This document shows, one piece after another, positions 48,206 to 57,395 of a DNA stretch of 64,000 bases (positions are counted from its first letter, which is position 1; every line of letters begins with the position of its first letter). The stretch lies in assembly GCA_014879445.1 (NCBI GenBank), contig JACSSC010000020.1, forward strand, positions 1-64,000, written 5' to 3'. The notes beneath the pieces are model-generated. The model did no database searches, was not told the DNA's origin, and saw nothing but the letters and a program-made list of their open reading frames with translations. Source of the stretch: Candidatus Competibacteraceae bacterium (GTDB lineage: Bacteria > Bacteroidota > Bacteroidia > CAIKAF01). Both the position numbers and the translations under genes were made by a program.

Positions 48206-48712
48206 TTAGCCAAACTGAACCAGTATTTCATTTTTCTCTACAGGTTTTCCTTTTTGCACTAGGATTTTTTTAATAGTAACAGGCGATTGAGCTTTAAGAA
48301 TATTTTCCATCTTCATAGCTTCCAATATAATAATGGGTTGACCTGTTTCTATCACTTGCCCTTCCGACACCGGAATATCAATCACCAAACCCGGCATAGG
48401 CGATTTCAACTCATTTATCGCTTTATTACTCGAATGAGAAATACCCATTTGGGCAAGCAGCTGATCAATCTGCGTATGAGCCGTCATGGTAATCTGCTTT
48501 CCATTCACTTTAAGAATAAATCGTTTGTTGGCAGAATCAAAATCAATCAATTCGGCTCTAAAAGATTTGCTACCATATAGAATATGCCATGCTTCTTTAC
48601 CATCTGGCACAATGGATAAAGAAATTTCTTCCTGATTAATATAAGCTTTTCCTTCCGACTTTCGTTCGAAAACAACATCCCATACACGTTCGCCGTTTTT
48701 TATCTGAATCAT
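48206..48712 (-). CDS. Biotin carboxyl carrier-like protein
   Basis: A 168-residue protein with a C-terminal biotinyl domain (about 102-168): PMPGLVIDIPVSEGQVIETG, then the biotinylation site EAMKMEN with Lys134, then VQKGKPVEKNEILVQF. The N-terminal part (MIQIKNGERVWDV) resembles the beta-rich leader of acyl-CoA or pyruvate carboxylase carrier subunits. Carries CO2 for a biotin-dependent carboxylase whose other subunits are not adjacent. An ATG at 48736 is an alternative start. It converges on bioD, 4 bases away. Confidence 0.9.
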   Translation of the reverse strand: MIQIKNGERVWDVVFERKSEGKAYINQEEISLSIVPDGKEAWHILYGSKSFRAELIDFDSANKRFILKVNGKQITMTAHTQIDQLLAQMGISHSSNKAINELKSPMPGLVIDIPVSEGQVIETGQPIIILEAMKMENILKAQSPVTIKKILVQKGKPVEKNEILVQFG

Positions 48713-48896
48713 GTTCAATTTCTTTAATAAGGGCATAAATATACACAAATGTTAATTGAGAAGCAGAGCAATTGAGTGAAGATAAATCGTTCATAATCTG
48801 AAAAGACACTGGACAATCAAGAGAAATGTTGAAAACTATCCAAAGGACTTTACCATTTTTCGATAAATGAGAGATAAAACAAACGAACAAAAAAAG

Positions 48897-48904
48897 TAAA
48901 TTTG
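48897..48904 (+). promoter_or_regulatory. -7 promoter box of dnaB, leaderless geometry
   Basis: TAAATTTG, a full match, ends exactly 7 bases before the ATG at 48912. Confidence 0.7.
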
Positions 48905-48911
48905 TAAAATT

Positions 48912-50411
48912 ATGGAACAAGGCAAAACATTCACCGACAAAACATTCAAACCACGCAAAAAAGCAACAGAACAACCGTTGGATTTTGGTAAAGTACCACC
49001 ACAAGCCGTTGACCTTGAAGAAGCCGTATTAGGAGCCATCATGCTTGAAAAAAATGCTTTCACGCAGGTCAATGAAGTCCTAAAACCCGAGATATTTTAC
49101 AAACCGGCTCACCGCATGATATACGAAGCCATTCAGCGCTTATTCATGAAGATGGAGCCGATAGATATATTAACAGTAACCCAAGAATTGAAAGAAAAAG
49201 GCCAACTTGAAATTGTGGGAGGCCCGTATTTTATTGCGTCATTAACCAGTCGGGTGGGTTCGGCAGCCAACATTGAAAGCCATTGTAAACTATTACAAGA
49301 AAAATTTATCAAACGAGAGCTAATCCGCATTTCTGGAGATGTAATTACTGAGGCCTTTGAAGAAAGCACTGACGCATTTGATGTGTTAGACAAAGCCGAA
49401 CAGGGCTTGTTTGATGTTTCGCAAGGCAATTTGAGTCGCACCAATGTTCGCATCAGCGACCTATTGAAAGAAGCCATTTCAAACATGGAAAATGCCGCTA
49501 AAAATGACTCAAAAAGCGTCGGCGTACCATCCGGATTTCACGAGCTTGATAAAACAACATCCGGCTGGCAACCATCCAACCTTATAGTTGTAGCCGCTAG
49601 GCCAGGCATGGGTAAAACAGCATTTGCCCTTTCATTAGCACGTAATGCTGCCATTGATTTTAAAAAACCTGTGGCCATTTTCTCGCTGGAGATGGATGCC
49701 ATTGAATTGGTTAATCGTTTAATCTCATCAGAAGCAACCATTGATTCTTCTAAAATAAAATCAGGCCAACTGACAAACGAAGAATGGGACTTGCTTCATG
49801 CCAATCTTTCTAAATTAGCCGAAGCCCCTATCTTCATCAATGATACACCGGCATTGTCAATATCTGATTTCAGAGCCATTGCCCGACGCCTACACCAACA
49901 TAACCGCATCGAACTGATTGTAATTGACTACTTGCAGCTCATGCGTGGTAGCGTTGATACCAGAGGACTTCGAGAACAAGAGATTAGTTTTATTTCACGT
50001 TCGCTCAAGGCCGTTGCAAAAGAATTGAAAATTCCTATCATTGCATTATCGCAGCTGAGCCGAAAAGTAGAAGAACGAGGTGGTGATAAAAAACCACTAC
50101 TTAGCGACCTTAGAGAATCAGGGGCCATTGAGCAAGATGCCGATATGGTTTGCTTTATCTATCGCCCCGATTACTATGAGATAAACCACGACGAAGAAGG
50201 TAATTCACTCAAAGGAATAGCACAAATATTAATCGCTAAAAACCGACATGGAAGAACAACCGATGTGAATTTGGGATTTGTACACTCACTAACAAAATTT
50301 GTGAATATCGAAGATCTACAGTTTCATCAAGAAAAAACTTTCAAACAGCCCTCTTCACGTATCGTAAAATCTAAAAATTGGGATAATGCTTTTGAAGATA
50401 CACCATTTTAA
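48912..50411 (+). CDS. dnaB: Replicative DNA helicase
   Basis: A 499-residue helicase. The N-terminal DnaB domain (about 27-130; PPQAVDLEEAVLGAIML) binds primase. The RecA-like motor domain has Walker A ARPGMGKT (229-236), AIFSLEM, Walker B VIDYLQLM and the C-terminal DADMVCFIYRP. No intein or insertion. It unwinds DNA at the replication fork as a hexamer. Probably co-transcribed with the exported-protein gene 5 bases downstream. Confidence 0.97.
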   Translation: MEQGKTFTDKTFKPRKKATEQPLDFGKVPPQAVDLEEAVLGAIMLEKNAFTQVNEVLKPEIFYKPAHRMIYEAIQRLFMKMEPIDILTVTQELKEKGQLEIVGGPYFIASLTSRVGSAANIESHCKLLQEKFIKRELIRISGDVITEAFEESTDAFDVLDKAEQGLFDVSQGNLSRTNVRISDLLKEAISNMENAAKNDSKSVGVPSGFHELDKTTSGWQPSNLIVVAARPGMGKTAFALSLARNAAIDFKKPVAIFSLEMDAIELVNRLISSEATIDSSKIKSGQLTNEEWDLLHANLSKLAEAPIFINDTPALSISDFRAIARRLHQHNRIELIVIDYLQLMRGSVDTRGLREQEISFISRSLKAVAKELKIPIIALSQLSRKVEERGGDKKPLLSDLRESGAIEQDADMVCFIYRPDYYEINHDEEGNSLKGIAQILIAKNRHGRTTDVNLGFVHSLTKFVNIEDLQFHQEKTFKQPSSRIVKSKNWDNAFEDTPF

Positions 50412-50416
50412 GCATC

Positions 50417-51718
50417 ATGTCGTTATTAGTTGATATACAACAATCATTTATGCGCTTCTTTATTCGGGTTATTCTTTTTATTTCATTATTTACAGCTTTT
50501 AAATCGGCTCTGCACGCCACTTACATCTTCATTCCAATGGATCAAACCCAATCCAACCATCTTAAAGCATACGGTATTGCATATTGGATATTGGGGTTTG
50601 AAGTTGACACATACTGGATGGTAAATTACCGTGGGGGCTCATTCATGTTTAAACATACCAAAGAGTTTGAAACAGAATGCATATTACGTGGCGTAAGCCA
50701 CCAACTGATTACCGACGCACAGTCGTCAGCGTTGATTGCAGAAGTTAGCGACCCCAATGCCAATATGGATGCCGTGAAATTAGAGAAAGCCCCACGAATT
50801 GCCGTATATTCACCTCCCGGCACTCAGCCATGGGATGATGCCGTAACATTGGTATTGACCTATGCCGAAATTCCTTATGATGTAATCTATGACGAAGAAG
50901 TAATAATTGGAAAACTCCCGATATACGACTGGTTGCATCTGCACCATGAAGATTTCACAGGCCAATATGGTAAGTTTTGGGCATCCTATCGCAATGCAGA
51001 TTGGTACATCGAGCAAGTGCGCTCATCCGAAGCTATGGCTCGAAAATTAGGATACAACAAAGTATCTCAACTCAAACTTCAAGTTGCCCTCAAAATACGT
51101 GATTTTGTATCAGGTGGCGGATACCTCTTTGCCATGTGTTCAGCAACCGACACATACGATATTGCATTGGCAGCACAGGGAATAGATATTTGTGATGCTG
51201 TATTTGATGGCGATGCCATGGACCCTAATGCTCAACAAAAACTAGATTTTAGCCGCACTTTTGCATTCAACAATTTTACACTGAGCAGAAATCCATACGA
51301 GTACGAATATTCGAATATAGACAACACCAATCTTCGTAATCTGCCCAAAAACTTAGATTATTTTACACTGTTTGAATTTTCAGCCAAATCCGATATCATC
51401 CCTACCCTGCTCACTCAAAATCACGAGAACATCATCAAGGGTTTCATGGGGCAAACAACCGCATTCAATAAAAATACCATTAAAAAAAACGTGATTATCA
51501 TGGGTGAAAATCAGGCAGCAAACGAAGCCAGATACATACATGGTGAATATGGAAAAGGATTTTGGACATTTTATGGCGGGCACGACCCCGAGGACTATCA
51601 ACACATGGTAGGCGATCCGCCCACAGAGTTGGCACTACATCCCAATTCAGCCGGTTATCGGCTTATACTCAACAACATTTTGTTTCCTGCAGCCAAAAAG
51701 AAAAAACAAAAAACGTAG
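50417..51718 (+). CDS. Conserved exported protein, often labelled asparagine synthetase B, with a class I amidotransferase-like motif
   Basis: A 433-residue protein with an N-terminal signal-like hydrophobic segment (FIRVILFISLFTAFKSALHA at about 15-34); an ATG at 50450 gives a tidier signal peptide. I recall close homologues in Bacteroidota annotated as asparagine synthetase B, but neither the N-terminal Cys glutaminase nor the ATP pyrophosphatase of that enzyme is present. Instead GGGYLFAMCSATD (Cys241) looks like the nucleophile elbow of the class I glutamine-amidotransferase/DJ-1 fold, and HLHHEDFTGQYG is strongly conserved. True function unknown. Confidence 0.7.
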   Translation: MSLLVDIQQSFMRFFIRVILFISLFTAFKSALHATYIFIPMDQTQSNHLKAYGIAYWILGFEVDTYWMVNYRGGSFMFKHTKEFETECILRGVSHQLITDAQSSALIAEVSDPNANMDAVKLEKAPRIAVYSPPGTQPWDDAVTLVLTYAEIPYDVIYDEEVIIGKLPIYDWLHLHHEDFTGQYGKFWASYRNADWYIEQVRSSEAMARKLGYNKVSQLKLQVALKIRDFVSGGGYLFAMCSATDTYDIALAAQGIDICDAVFDGDAMDPNAQQKLDFSRTFAFNNFTLSRNPYEYEYSNIDNTNLRNLPKNLDYFTLFEFSAKSDIIPTLLTQNHENIIKGFMGQTTAFNKNTIKKNVIIMGENQAANEARYIHGEYGKGFWTFYGGHDPEDYQHMVGDPPTELALHPNSAGYRLILNNILFPAAKKKKQKT

Positions 51719-51724
51719 AAAAAA

Positions 51725-52450
51725 TCAAGAGAAAAATGACGCCAACCTGCGTTTTAGATACAATAATCCAATTTTACCGGGAGCACGATAACGGCCAACT
51801 TTTTGCATTTCATCTTCTTGCAAACCATCAACACGCTGCATCAGTAATGAATTTTGCACATAGCAAATAATCTTATACCCATTATCCAGCAAATACGGAA
51901 TGGCTGTTTTGCCTTTACCCTGCCAATTTCCGGAACGATCTTTCCATACATCATCAAAACATACAAAACCACCCGAAATCACTTTATCTACAATAGATTT
52001 AGAAGCTTTTAGGTGCATATCATAAGCGGCTTGATTACTCAATTCTGCATTTCGAATTTTATATGAATTGATCGTAGATTCCTTATGAGGCCAATCTGTT
52101 ACTAAATCAAAAGCATCAAGATAGCATATCGCAATAGAATCACCATTGTATCCATCAAGAAAAACTTCACCTAATGCATGATGAGCTTCAAAAGCAGGAT
52201 TAACACGATGTACAATTTCGGCAGCACCACTAGCATTATCAGCATCCGCATCAACCGTTATAAAATGCATTTTTAATTCCTGTGCATAAACTGAAAGACG
52301 CGATGTTGAACCCGTACCACGCTGAGATCCCACTTCAATAAAAGCTATTTTATTCTTTTGACTGACAAAACTGTCGATATACGGTCGGTTCAATAAAATC
52401 ATCTCATCTCCATGAATCATTGACTTGGGTGCGATTATCACTTCATCCAT
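51725..52450 (-). CDS. Rossmann-fold, methyltransferase-like protein of the surface-glycan cluster
   Basis: A 241-residue protein with a SAM-methyltransferase-like start to its fold: IAFIEVGSQRGTGSTSRLS (about 35-53), acidic end of strand 2 FITVDADAD, then SIAICYLDAFD and GGFVCFDDVW. Exact family not recognised. Last gene of the cluster; its start overlaps the hydroxyacid dehydrogenase stop by one base (TAATG). It could methylate the product or bind an activated acid; neither is proven. Confidence 0.6.
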   Translation of the reverse strand: MDEVIIAPKSMIHGDEMILLNRPYIDSFVSQKNKIAFIEVGSQRGTGSTSRLSVYAQELKMHFITVDADADNASGAAEIVHRVNPAFEAHHALGEVFLDGYNGDSIAICYLDAFDLVTDWPHKESTINSYKIRNAELSNQAAYDMHLKASKSIVDKVISGGFVCFDDVWKDRSGNWQGKGKTAIPYLLDNGYKIICYVQNSLLMQRVDGLQEDEMQKVGRYRAPGKIGLLYLKRRLASFFS

Positions 52451-53379
52451 TATATGCTAAGATTATTAATTAAATTTTCAACTGCCATGATCCCTTGCCT
52501 TTCTACGCTTTCAAAGGTTCTTGAACCAATATGTGGCGTAATAAATACTTGATTAAACTTATATAAGGGATGATGAATAGGCATGGGTTCCTGATCTAAA
52601 ACATCCGTAAGATAAGCCATTTTGGTATTGGCCTCTAACCGCTCAATCAGTGCGCTTTGGTCAATCAATTCACCACGTGCCGTATTAACGATAATCACCT
52701 CTTCTTTCATGTAAAAAAAACGCTTTGCATCAATTATATGACGGGTTGATTCATCAAGATTCAAATGAAGAGATAAAATATCACACAATGGGATCATCTC
52801 ATCGGGTGAAGTATGAAAAACAATACCATGTGATTGAATAAAATCATAGTCAGGACGAGCATCAAAAGCATGAACATGCATACCAAAAGCAAGTGATCTA
52901 AGTGCTACTTCTTTACCAATTTTGCCAAGGCCAATAATCCCAATTGTTTTCCCACGTATTTCAATACCCGTTTTACGTAACCATTCTCCATTTCTTGTAT
53001 GCTGAACGGCGTAAGGAATTTGTTTGCAGTACGACAATAATAATGCAAATACATGTTCGGCAACGGTAGTATGATTCACCCCGATACAATTAGTAACTAA
53101 AATACCCAAATCCTTTGCTGCTTTTAAATCTATCTTGTCTAACCCAATACCATATTTAGATAATACGCGGAGCTTCCCATTTTTACCGGCATTTAGCACC
53201 TCCGCACTATACTCATCATCTCCGCAAATCACGCCATCATACTGATGAATAATTGGCAACAACACATCTGCCTTCACAGGCCCGCGAATCATGTCAATTT
53301 CAAAACCCTTGCTATTCAAAAGGTAATGATGTTTGCCAGGTGTATCCTGAAAAGAAGTAGATGTAAGTAAAATCTTCAT
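52450..53379 (-). CDS. D-isomer-specific 2-hydroxyacid dehydrogenase
   Basis: A 309-residue NAD(P)-dependent oxidoreductase: Rossmann motif GLGKIG (150-155), catalytic Arg235 in NTARGELID, Glu264 in DQEPMP and His283 in TPHIGS. It interconverts a 2-keto acid and a D-2-hydroxy acid, like phosphoglycerate dehydrogenase but without its regulatory domain, so it is not a clear SerA. A perfect leaderless promoter precedes it, separating it from the HAD gene by a 109-base gap; the cluster thus has two transcription starts. Confidence 0.88.
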   Translation of the reverse strand: MKILLTSTSFQDTPGKHHYLLNSKGFEIDMIRGPVKADVLLPIIHQYDGVICGDDEYSAEVLNAGKNGKLRVLSKYGIGLDKIDLKAAKDLGILVTNCIGVNHTTVAEHVFALLLSYCKQIPYAVQHTRNGEWLRKTGIEIRGKTIGIIGLGKIGKEVALRSLAFGMHVHAFDARPDYDFIQSHGIVFHTSPDEMIPLCDILSLHLNLDESTRHIIDAKRFFYMKEEVIIVNTARGELIDQSALIERLEANTKMAYLTDVLDQEPMPIHHPLYKFNQVFITPHIGSRTFESVERQGIMAVENLINNLSI

Positions 53380-53386
53380 AGAAACA

Positions 53387-53394
53387 CAAAATTA
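53387..53394 (-). promoter_or_regulatory. -7 promoter box of the 2-hydroxyacid dehydrogenase, leaderless geometry
   Basis: The minus strand reads TAATTTTG, a full match to TAnnTTTG. Exactly 7 bases separate it from the ATG at 53379. Confidence 0.65.
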
Positions 53395-53488
53395 CGTTTT
53401 CTATTGAAATTATTTAATATCATATCGTTCCATGCATATTTATGTTAAAGGATATCACATCATTCTTTATTAGAAATTCGAGTTATAT

Positions 53489-54133
53489 TTAAATACGGAG
53501 TAGCAATTCTTGAAAATGAATAAAATTACGTATCCTCATGATGTTGTATGATGCAAACAAATTCTCATTATCCAAATGCTCTCTCAATACAAATTGAACC
53601 TGATTTTGAATAGCTGCTTCGTAGTCAGCTAATGCATCACCAACGAAAACAGATTGGCTTGAATTAAGTTGTTCTTCACGTATAATTTTTTCTACCCAGT
53701 AAGATTTTTTCTCGGGACTACCATAACATGATACGAAATATTTCTCAAGCTGTAACGCTTTCACTATTTCGCGAATCTCATTTGTTGGAGTTCCTGTTAT
53801 TATCCACATACGATATTTTGTATGATTTGCATCCAAAAAATCTCGAATGCCGGCTACTTCAGTGGCATTAACAACCCCTGAAAACACGCGTTGAGAGAAC
53901 TCATTGGCCAATTCGTATATTTTGCTCTCATCAGTAGGAATGCCCAACCAGTTTTCATGGTACAATTTGAACTTTTCAAATCGTGACACCCCGCCATTTT
54001 CTATGTGATGTTGCCTAACACGTTCAGCGATTTCTATTCCATACGGCAAATACATATCATAAAAAGCTTGGGTCTTTACCTCTAATGAATCAAGAATAAC
54101 ACCATCAAAATCAAAAAAAATGGATGTAATCAT
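53489..54133 (-). CDS. HAD-superfamily phosphatase
   Basis: A 214-residue phosphatase with all four HAD motifs: FFDFDGVILDS (nucleophile Asp8, acid Asp10), WIITGTPTNE (Thr), SPEKKSYW (Lys) and VGDALADYEAA (Asp pair). Its cap domain is of the beta-phosphoglucomutase-like class. In the cluster it could dephosphorylate a sugar-acid phosphate before activation by the CMP-transferase; the substrate is inferred from neighbours only. Starts 6 bases after the cyclase gene. Confidence 0.87.
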   Translation of the reverse strand: MITSIFFDFDGVILDSLEVKTQAFYDMYLPYGIEIAERVRQHHIENGGVSRFEKFKLYHENWLGIPTDESKIYELANEFSQRVFSGVVNATEVAGIRDFLDANHTKYRMWIITGTPTNEIREIVKALQLEKYFVSCYGSPEKKSYWVEKIIREEQLNSSQSVFVGDALADYEAAIQNQVQFVLREHLDNENLFASYNIMRIRNFIHFQELLLRI

Positions 54134-54139
54134 CGTGTA

Positions 54140-54817
54140 TTATTTTTCATAAGTAGCCCAAACAGTAACCGGTGCTCCCTCAGATTGCACAACTCGCAGA
54201 GGAGACACAATCACTTTTTGCAATTGCCTATCAGACGAAAGCATTGAGAGGTTCATATCTTCAATCAATAAAAGTTGGTGTGTTCCTAAAAATTCACGAT
54301 GGGCTTCTCGCCCTATCTCTCTTTGTTGATATGAAGTTAAAGAAATCAGATCAAAACCTACTGCCCTTAATTGCGGAAATCTTTCTTTAAGAAAATTCGC
54401 AGATGAGGGTGCAAATCCCCAATTGTTTTTCCAATACAACGCTTCACTGCGTTTATAACAAAAACCTGTTTTGAATAAAATCAATTGTATGTCTGTTGAT
54501 ACTTCAAGTAATACATCACGCAGGTGATGAGGCGCAATCAGATAATTGTCAGGAGTAATATGAGAAATATCAACCCAATGCACCCTTTCAAAAACAAAAT
54601 CATCAGCAGCATAATCGCTACCACTCTTGCCATTGGATAAAAAATGAAGAGGGAAATCAATATGCGTTGCTGTATGAGATGATAATTTAATTAGCGAATG
54701 ATTACTGCTATTACCCTGGCTAATTTTGTTTGCATACATAATTTCAACTCCAGGATTACCACCGTAATTTGACAATTCTGGAGACAGCTCATATGACAAA
54801 AAAAACCATTTACCCAT
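54140..54817 (-). CDS. Cyclase/kynurenine-formamidase-like metal hydrolase
   Basis: A 225-residue member of the cyclase family (PF04199 type). The metal site HxGTHxDxPxH is present with one change, HTATHIDFPLH (48-58, Ala for Gly). The central VGFDLISLTS and the C-terminal LLLIEDMNL are family features. Members hydrolyse amides, lactones or formyl groups. Start chosen 4 bases after the epimerase stop. In this cluster it may open or close a ring (lactone) of an acid intermediate; speculative. Confidence 0.8.
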   Translation of the reverse strand: MGKWFFLSYELSPELSNYGGNPGVEIMYANKISQGNSSNHSLIKLSSHTATHIDFPLHFLSNGKSGSDYAADDFVFERVHWVDISHITPDNYLIAPHHLRDVLLEVSTDIQLILFKTGFCYKRSEALYWKNNWGFAPSSANFLKERFPQLRAVGFDLISLTSYQQREIGREAHREFLGTHQLLLIEDMNLSMLSSDRQLQKVIVSPLRVVQSEGAPVTVWATYEK

Positions 54818-55685
54818 TATCTTGAGAATGCTGAATGGTGTGAATACAAGCAAGAATTCCTTGCCCCATGTCTATGTATGGGTTTGCAGCCAGCTTGCGA
54901 CTTGATTCTGGCTGCCAGGCATAAGGCGTTTGTTTATAGTGATGATGATAACCATCTTTTTTTAAGTGTATAGATATTTGCCCACCTAAAATCTCATTAA
55001 TCATTTGAAACAATTCCAACCTACGCATACGTTCTACACCTGTAAGCATAAGGTTTTCGTTGAGGTAATCACCATTTTCTATCACATCTACCGAAAGACG
55101 AGCAGCATCAGCAGCATGAATATATTCACGAATTTCTTCTCCATCACCGCTATGAAATATCTTTCCATTTTGCAAAGCTTCTTTCACAACATGAAAAATA
55201 TAATTATTTTCAAAATCTCGATCGCTATATACTGATCCATATCGAAGAATTGTATAGTTTAGTCCATAGCGTTTATGAAACTCTCTAACATTTTTCTCAG
55301 AAGTTAGTTTGCTGATTCCATAAAAAGAACCTTTATCGTTAAGAGCATAAGCGCTACTTGCATATACAAAATGTTTGATTTTCTTTTTACGACATGCTTC
55401 CAAAACATGTAAGTTCCCGATAACATTTAGAGAAAAAGTATCAACAGGAAAATCAACCGCTTTATCTAAATTAGCAAACCCTGCCAAATTATAAACAACA
55501 TCTGTGTCCGTGCCGATAGCATCTTCAACTTCCTGTTGATTAAGTATAGAGCAAGAAATAAATTCTGCATCAACTATAGGCGAAACAAGATCAGCTACTG
55601 TAACATGATAGTTTCTATACAATAACTCCTGAACGAGATATGAACCCAAAAATCCGGCACCTCCAAATACTACAACTTTTTTCAT
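54810..55685 (-). CDS. NAD-dependent epimerase/dehydratase (extended SDR)
   Basis: A 291-residue extended short-chain dehydrogenase: GGAGFLG (8-14) for NAD, YASSAY (108-113), and catalytic Tyr122/Lys126 in FYGISK. Most relatives act on nucleotide sugars. Overlaps the aldolase gene (ATGA) and is followed directly by the cyclase. Its substrate is not evident; it may act on a sugar nucleotide that is epimerised, reduced or dehydrated for the cluster product. Confidence 0.85.
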   Translation of the reverse strand: MKKVVVFGGAGFLGSYLVQELLYRNYHVTVADLVSPIVDAEFISCSILNQQEVEDAIGTDTDVVYNLAGFANLDKAVDFPVDTFSLNVIGNLHVLEACRKKKIKHFVYASSAYALNDKGSFYGISKLTSEKNVREFHKRYGLNYTILRYGSVYSDRDFENNYIFHVVKEALQNGKIFHSGDGEEIREYIHAADAARLSVDVIENGDYLNENLMLTGVERMRRLELFQMINEILGGQISIHLKKDGYHHHYKQTPYAWQPESSRKLAANPYIDMGQGILACIHTIQHSQDNG

Positions 55686-56449
55686 AATAAAGATGATTTG
55701 AGTTTTTCCATTTCCGTTCTTACTTTATCCCCAAGAAAGAAGAAATCCAAACTAAAAGCCAAAAACGTATAACCTGTATTCACCTTATCAGCAAGAAGCT
55801 GATAATCGGGTTGAATAACATGAAATCCGAGTGGTTTTTTACAAGATATACAGGTCTGCTCCACATGTTTGATAGCGGCTTTAACATCATCGCGATGATA
55901 TTCACCAGGAAAACCCATGGAACCAGAAAGATCGTAAGGCCCAATGATGATACCGTCAATACCATCTACCTGCAATATCTCTTCAATATTATTGGCTGCA
56001 TCAATATGTTCTATTTGGGCAATGACAACAGATTCTTGCTGCAACCATTCCTTATACGTGTCAAATCCAATCCCATATTGTTGGGCACGTGCAAGCCCCA
56101 CACCGCGTTTACCCAATGGAGGATATTTTACAAAACTAACTGCTTGTTCTGCATCACTTGCTGAATTTACCATAGGCACAATTACACCATCAGCGCCGGC
56201 ATCCATGACACGCTTAATGATAACCTCTTCATTTTTGCTCACCCTAACCAAAGCAGAAACACCATTGTTTTTGATATGAGCTATCATCTGTTGGGCTTGG
56301 CTCAATTCAATAACTGAATGTTCAAGATCTAAAGTTAGCCAATCAAAACCACCCGTACACATAATTTCCACAATGGATTGATGCCCAATCGTAATCCATG
56401 AACCAACAATCAATTCATTTTTAAGAAGCTTTGTTTTAAGATTTGTCAT
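55682..56449 (-). CDS. HpcH/HpaI-type class II pyruvate aldolase
   Basis: A 255-residue aldolase. Residues matching the characterised HpaI active site are visible: His44 in DLEHS, Arg69 in ALVRVS, and the metal ligands Glu147 in AQIEHID and Asp173 in GPYDLSGS. Family members cleave or form 2-keto-4-hydroxy acids, i.e. pyruvate plus an aldehyde. Position between a methyltransferase and an epimerase in a glycan-type cluster hints at a biosynthetic direction: making a 2-keto-3-deoxy acid. This is inference; catabolism is the usual role. Confidence 0.88.
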   Translation of the reverse strand: MTNLKTKLLKNELIVGSWITIGHQSIVEIMCTGGFDWLTLDLEHSVIELSQAQQMIAHIKNNGVSALVRVSKNEEVIIKRVMDAGADGVIVPMVNSASDAEQAVSFVKYPPLGKRGVGLARAQQYGIGFDTYKEWLQQESVVIAQIEHIDAANNIEEILQVDGIDGIIIGPYDLSGSMGFPGEYHRDDVKAAIKHVEQTCISCKKPLGFHVIQPDYQLLADKVNTGYTFLAFSLDFFFLGDKVRTEMEKLKSSLL

Positions 56450-57395
56450 TTGATACGAAGTTATTCATATTATAAAAAGGTAAATCCTGAGAGTGAGAAT
56501 TGATAAACATCCAAGGTTCTATATCGTCACGATTACGTTTTCTGGTTTCAATAAATAATTTAGCAAGAAAGGCAAAAAACAAAAAAGGTTTAAAAGGTTT
56601 GATAACGGCAGGAATTTTTGCAGCACGCCATGCCATTACAGAATTTCTCATGGGATGAATACGATGATCTGCAAAAAATAATGCGCGATCGCGAATAGTT
56701 GGTGGGTACATTGGCCTCAGTTCATTATAAGGATCTCTAACAATCACATTGATTCCATCAAGCCATGTATCCCATGCATGATTCAAATCATCGCCTTTCA
56801 AATTAGCCGGATGTGATTTAGTATATCCTTCAAAAAGAAGTTTAAAATCAGGGTGTGAGTATAAAAAATCCTGATTTGCCTGACGAACATGGTTGTAGTT
56901 TGAATTATCTACAACAATAATTGCCTGATCTGATAAATATTTCTTTGACATTAACAAACAAACCAACTGACTACGATAATCATGTGGCCCATCAATAAAG
57001 AAGATTCCAATTTTTTTTCCTTGTAGATAATAATCGAGTTGATGTAATGCGTCTTCAAAATCAAGATTAATTAATGTTGTATTTTGCAACGACATTGATT
57101 GGATAGTGTTCTCAATAAATAACCTGTTAGTACCGTCTTGATCAAATTGCGTAAAATTATCAATTCCAAATGTTGAAATATCTTGACGAACTGAAGATGT
57201 TGAAATCAGTGAAAGCCCTCGGTAAACACCAATTTCAAGATAACACTCATCGGGAGTGAGAAGATTAACACAATGCTGAAGAACAGCTAACACTTTCTTT
57301 CCTGTAGCGCCTTTAAGTTCTAAATCTTTAACAAGGCCATCATTTACTGCCCTGTTTATACATTCTTTCACTTCGTGAATTCGTGAATTTCTCAT
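56436..57395 (-). CDS. Class I SAM methyltransferase (Methyltransf_24-like)
   Basis: A 319-residue protein. The glycine motif YLEIGVYRGLSLIS (about 52-65), FGIDNF and FFIDGPHDYRSQL (the D-G-x-H-x-Y of Methyltransf_24) are clear. The C-terminal third (about 200-319) contains RDPYNELRPMYPPT and a hydrophobic stretch (FKPFLFFAFLAKLF) but no sure membrane helix. Overlaps the cytidylyltransferase gene by 4 bases and the aldolase gene by 14. Probably O- or N-methylates a sugar or acid of the cluster product. Confidence 0.75.
   Translation of the reverse strand: MRNSRIHEVKECINRAVNDGLVKDLELKGATGKKVLAVLQHCVNLLTPDECYLEIGVYRGLSLISTSSVRQDISTFGIDNFTQFDQDGTNRLFIENTIQSMSLQNTTLINLDFEDALHQLDYYLQGKKIGIFFIDGPHDYRSQLVCLLMSKKYLSDQAIIVVDNSNYNHVRQANQDFLYSHPDFKLLFEGYTKSHPANLKGDDLNHAWDTWLDGINVIVRDPYNELRPMYPPTIRDRALFFADHRIHPMRNSVMAWRAAKIPAVIKPFKPFLFFAFLAKLFIETRKRNRDDIEPWMFINSHSQDLPFYNMNNFVSNDKS

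Noticed and set aside
53380..53488. A hidden gene in the 109-base gap between HAD and dehydrogenase genes.
   Set aside because: No frame of useful length; the gap is explained by the dehydrogenase promoter.
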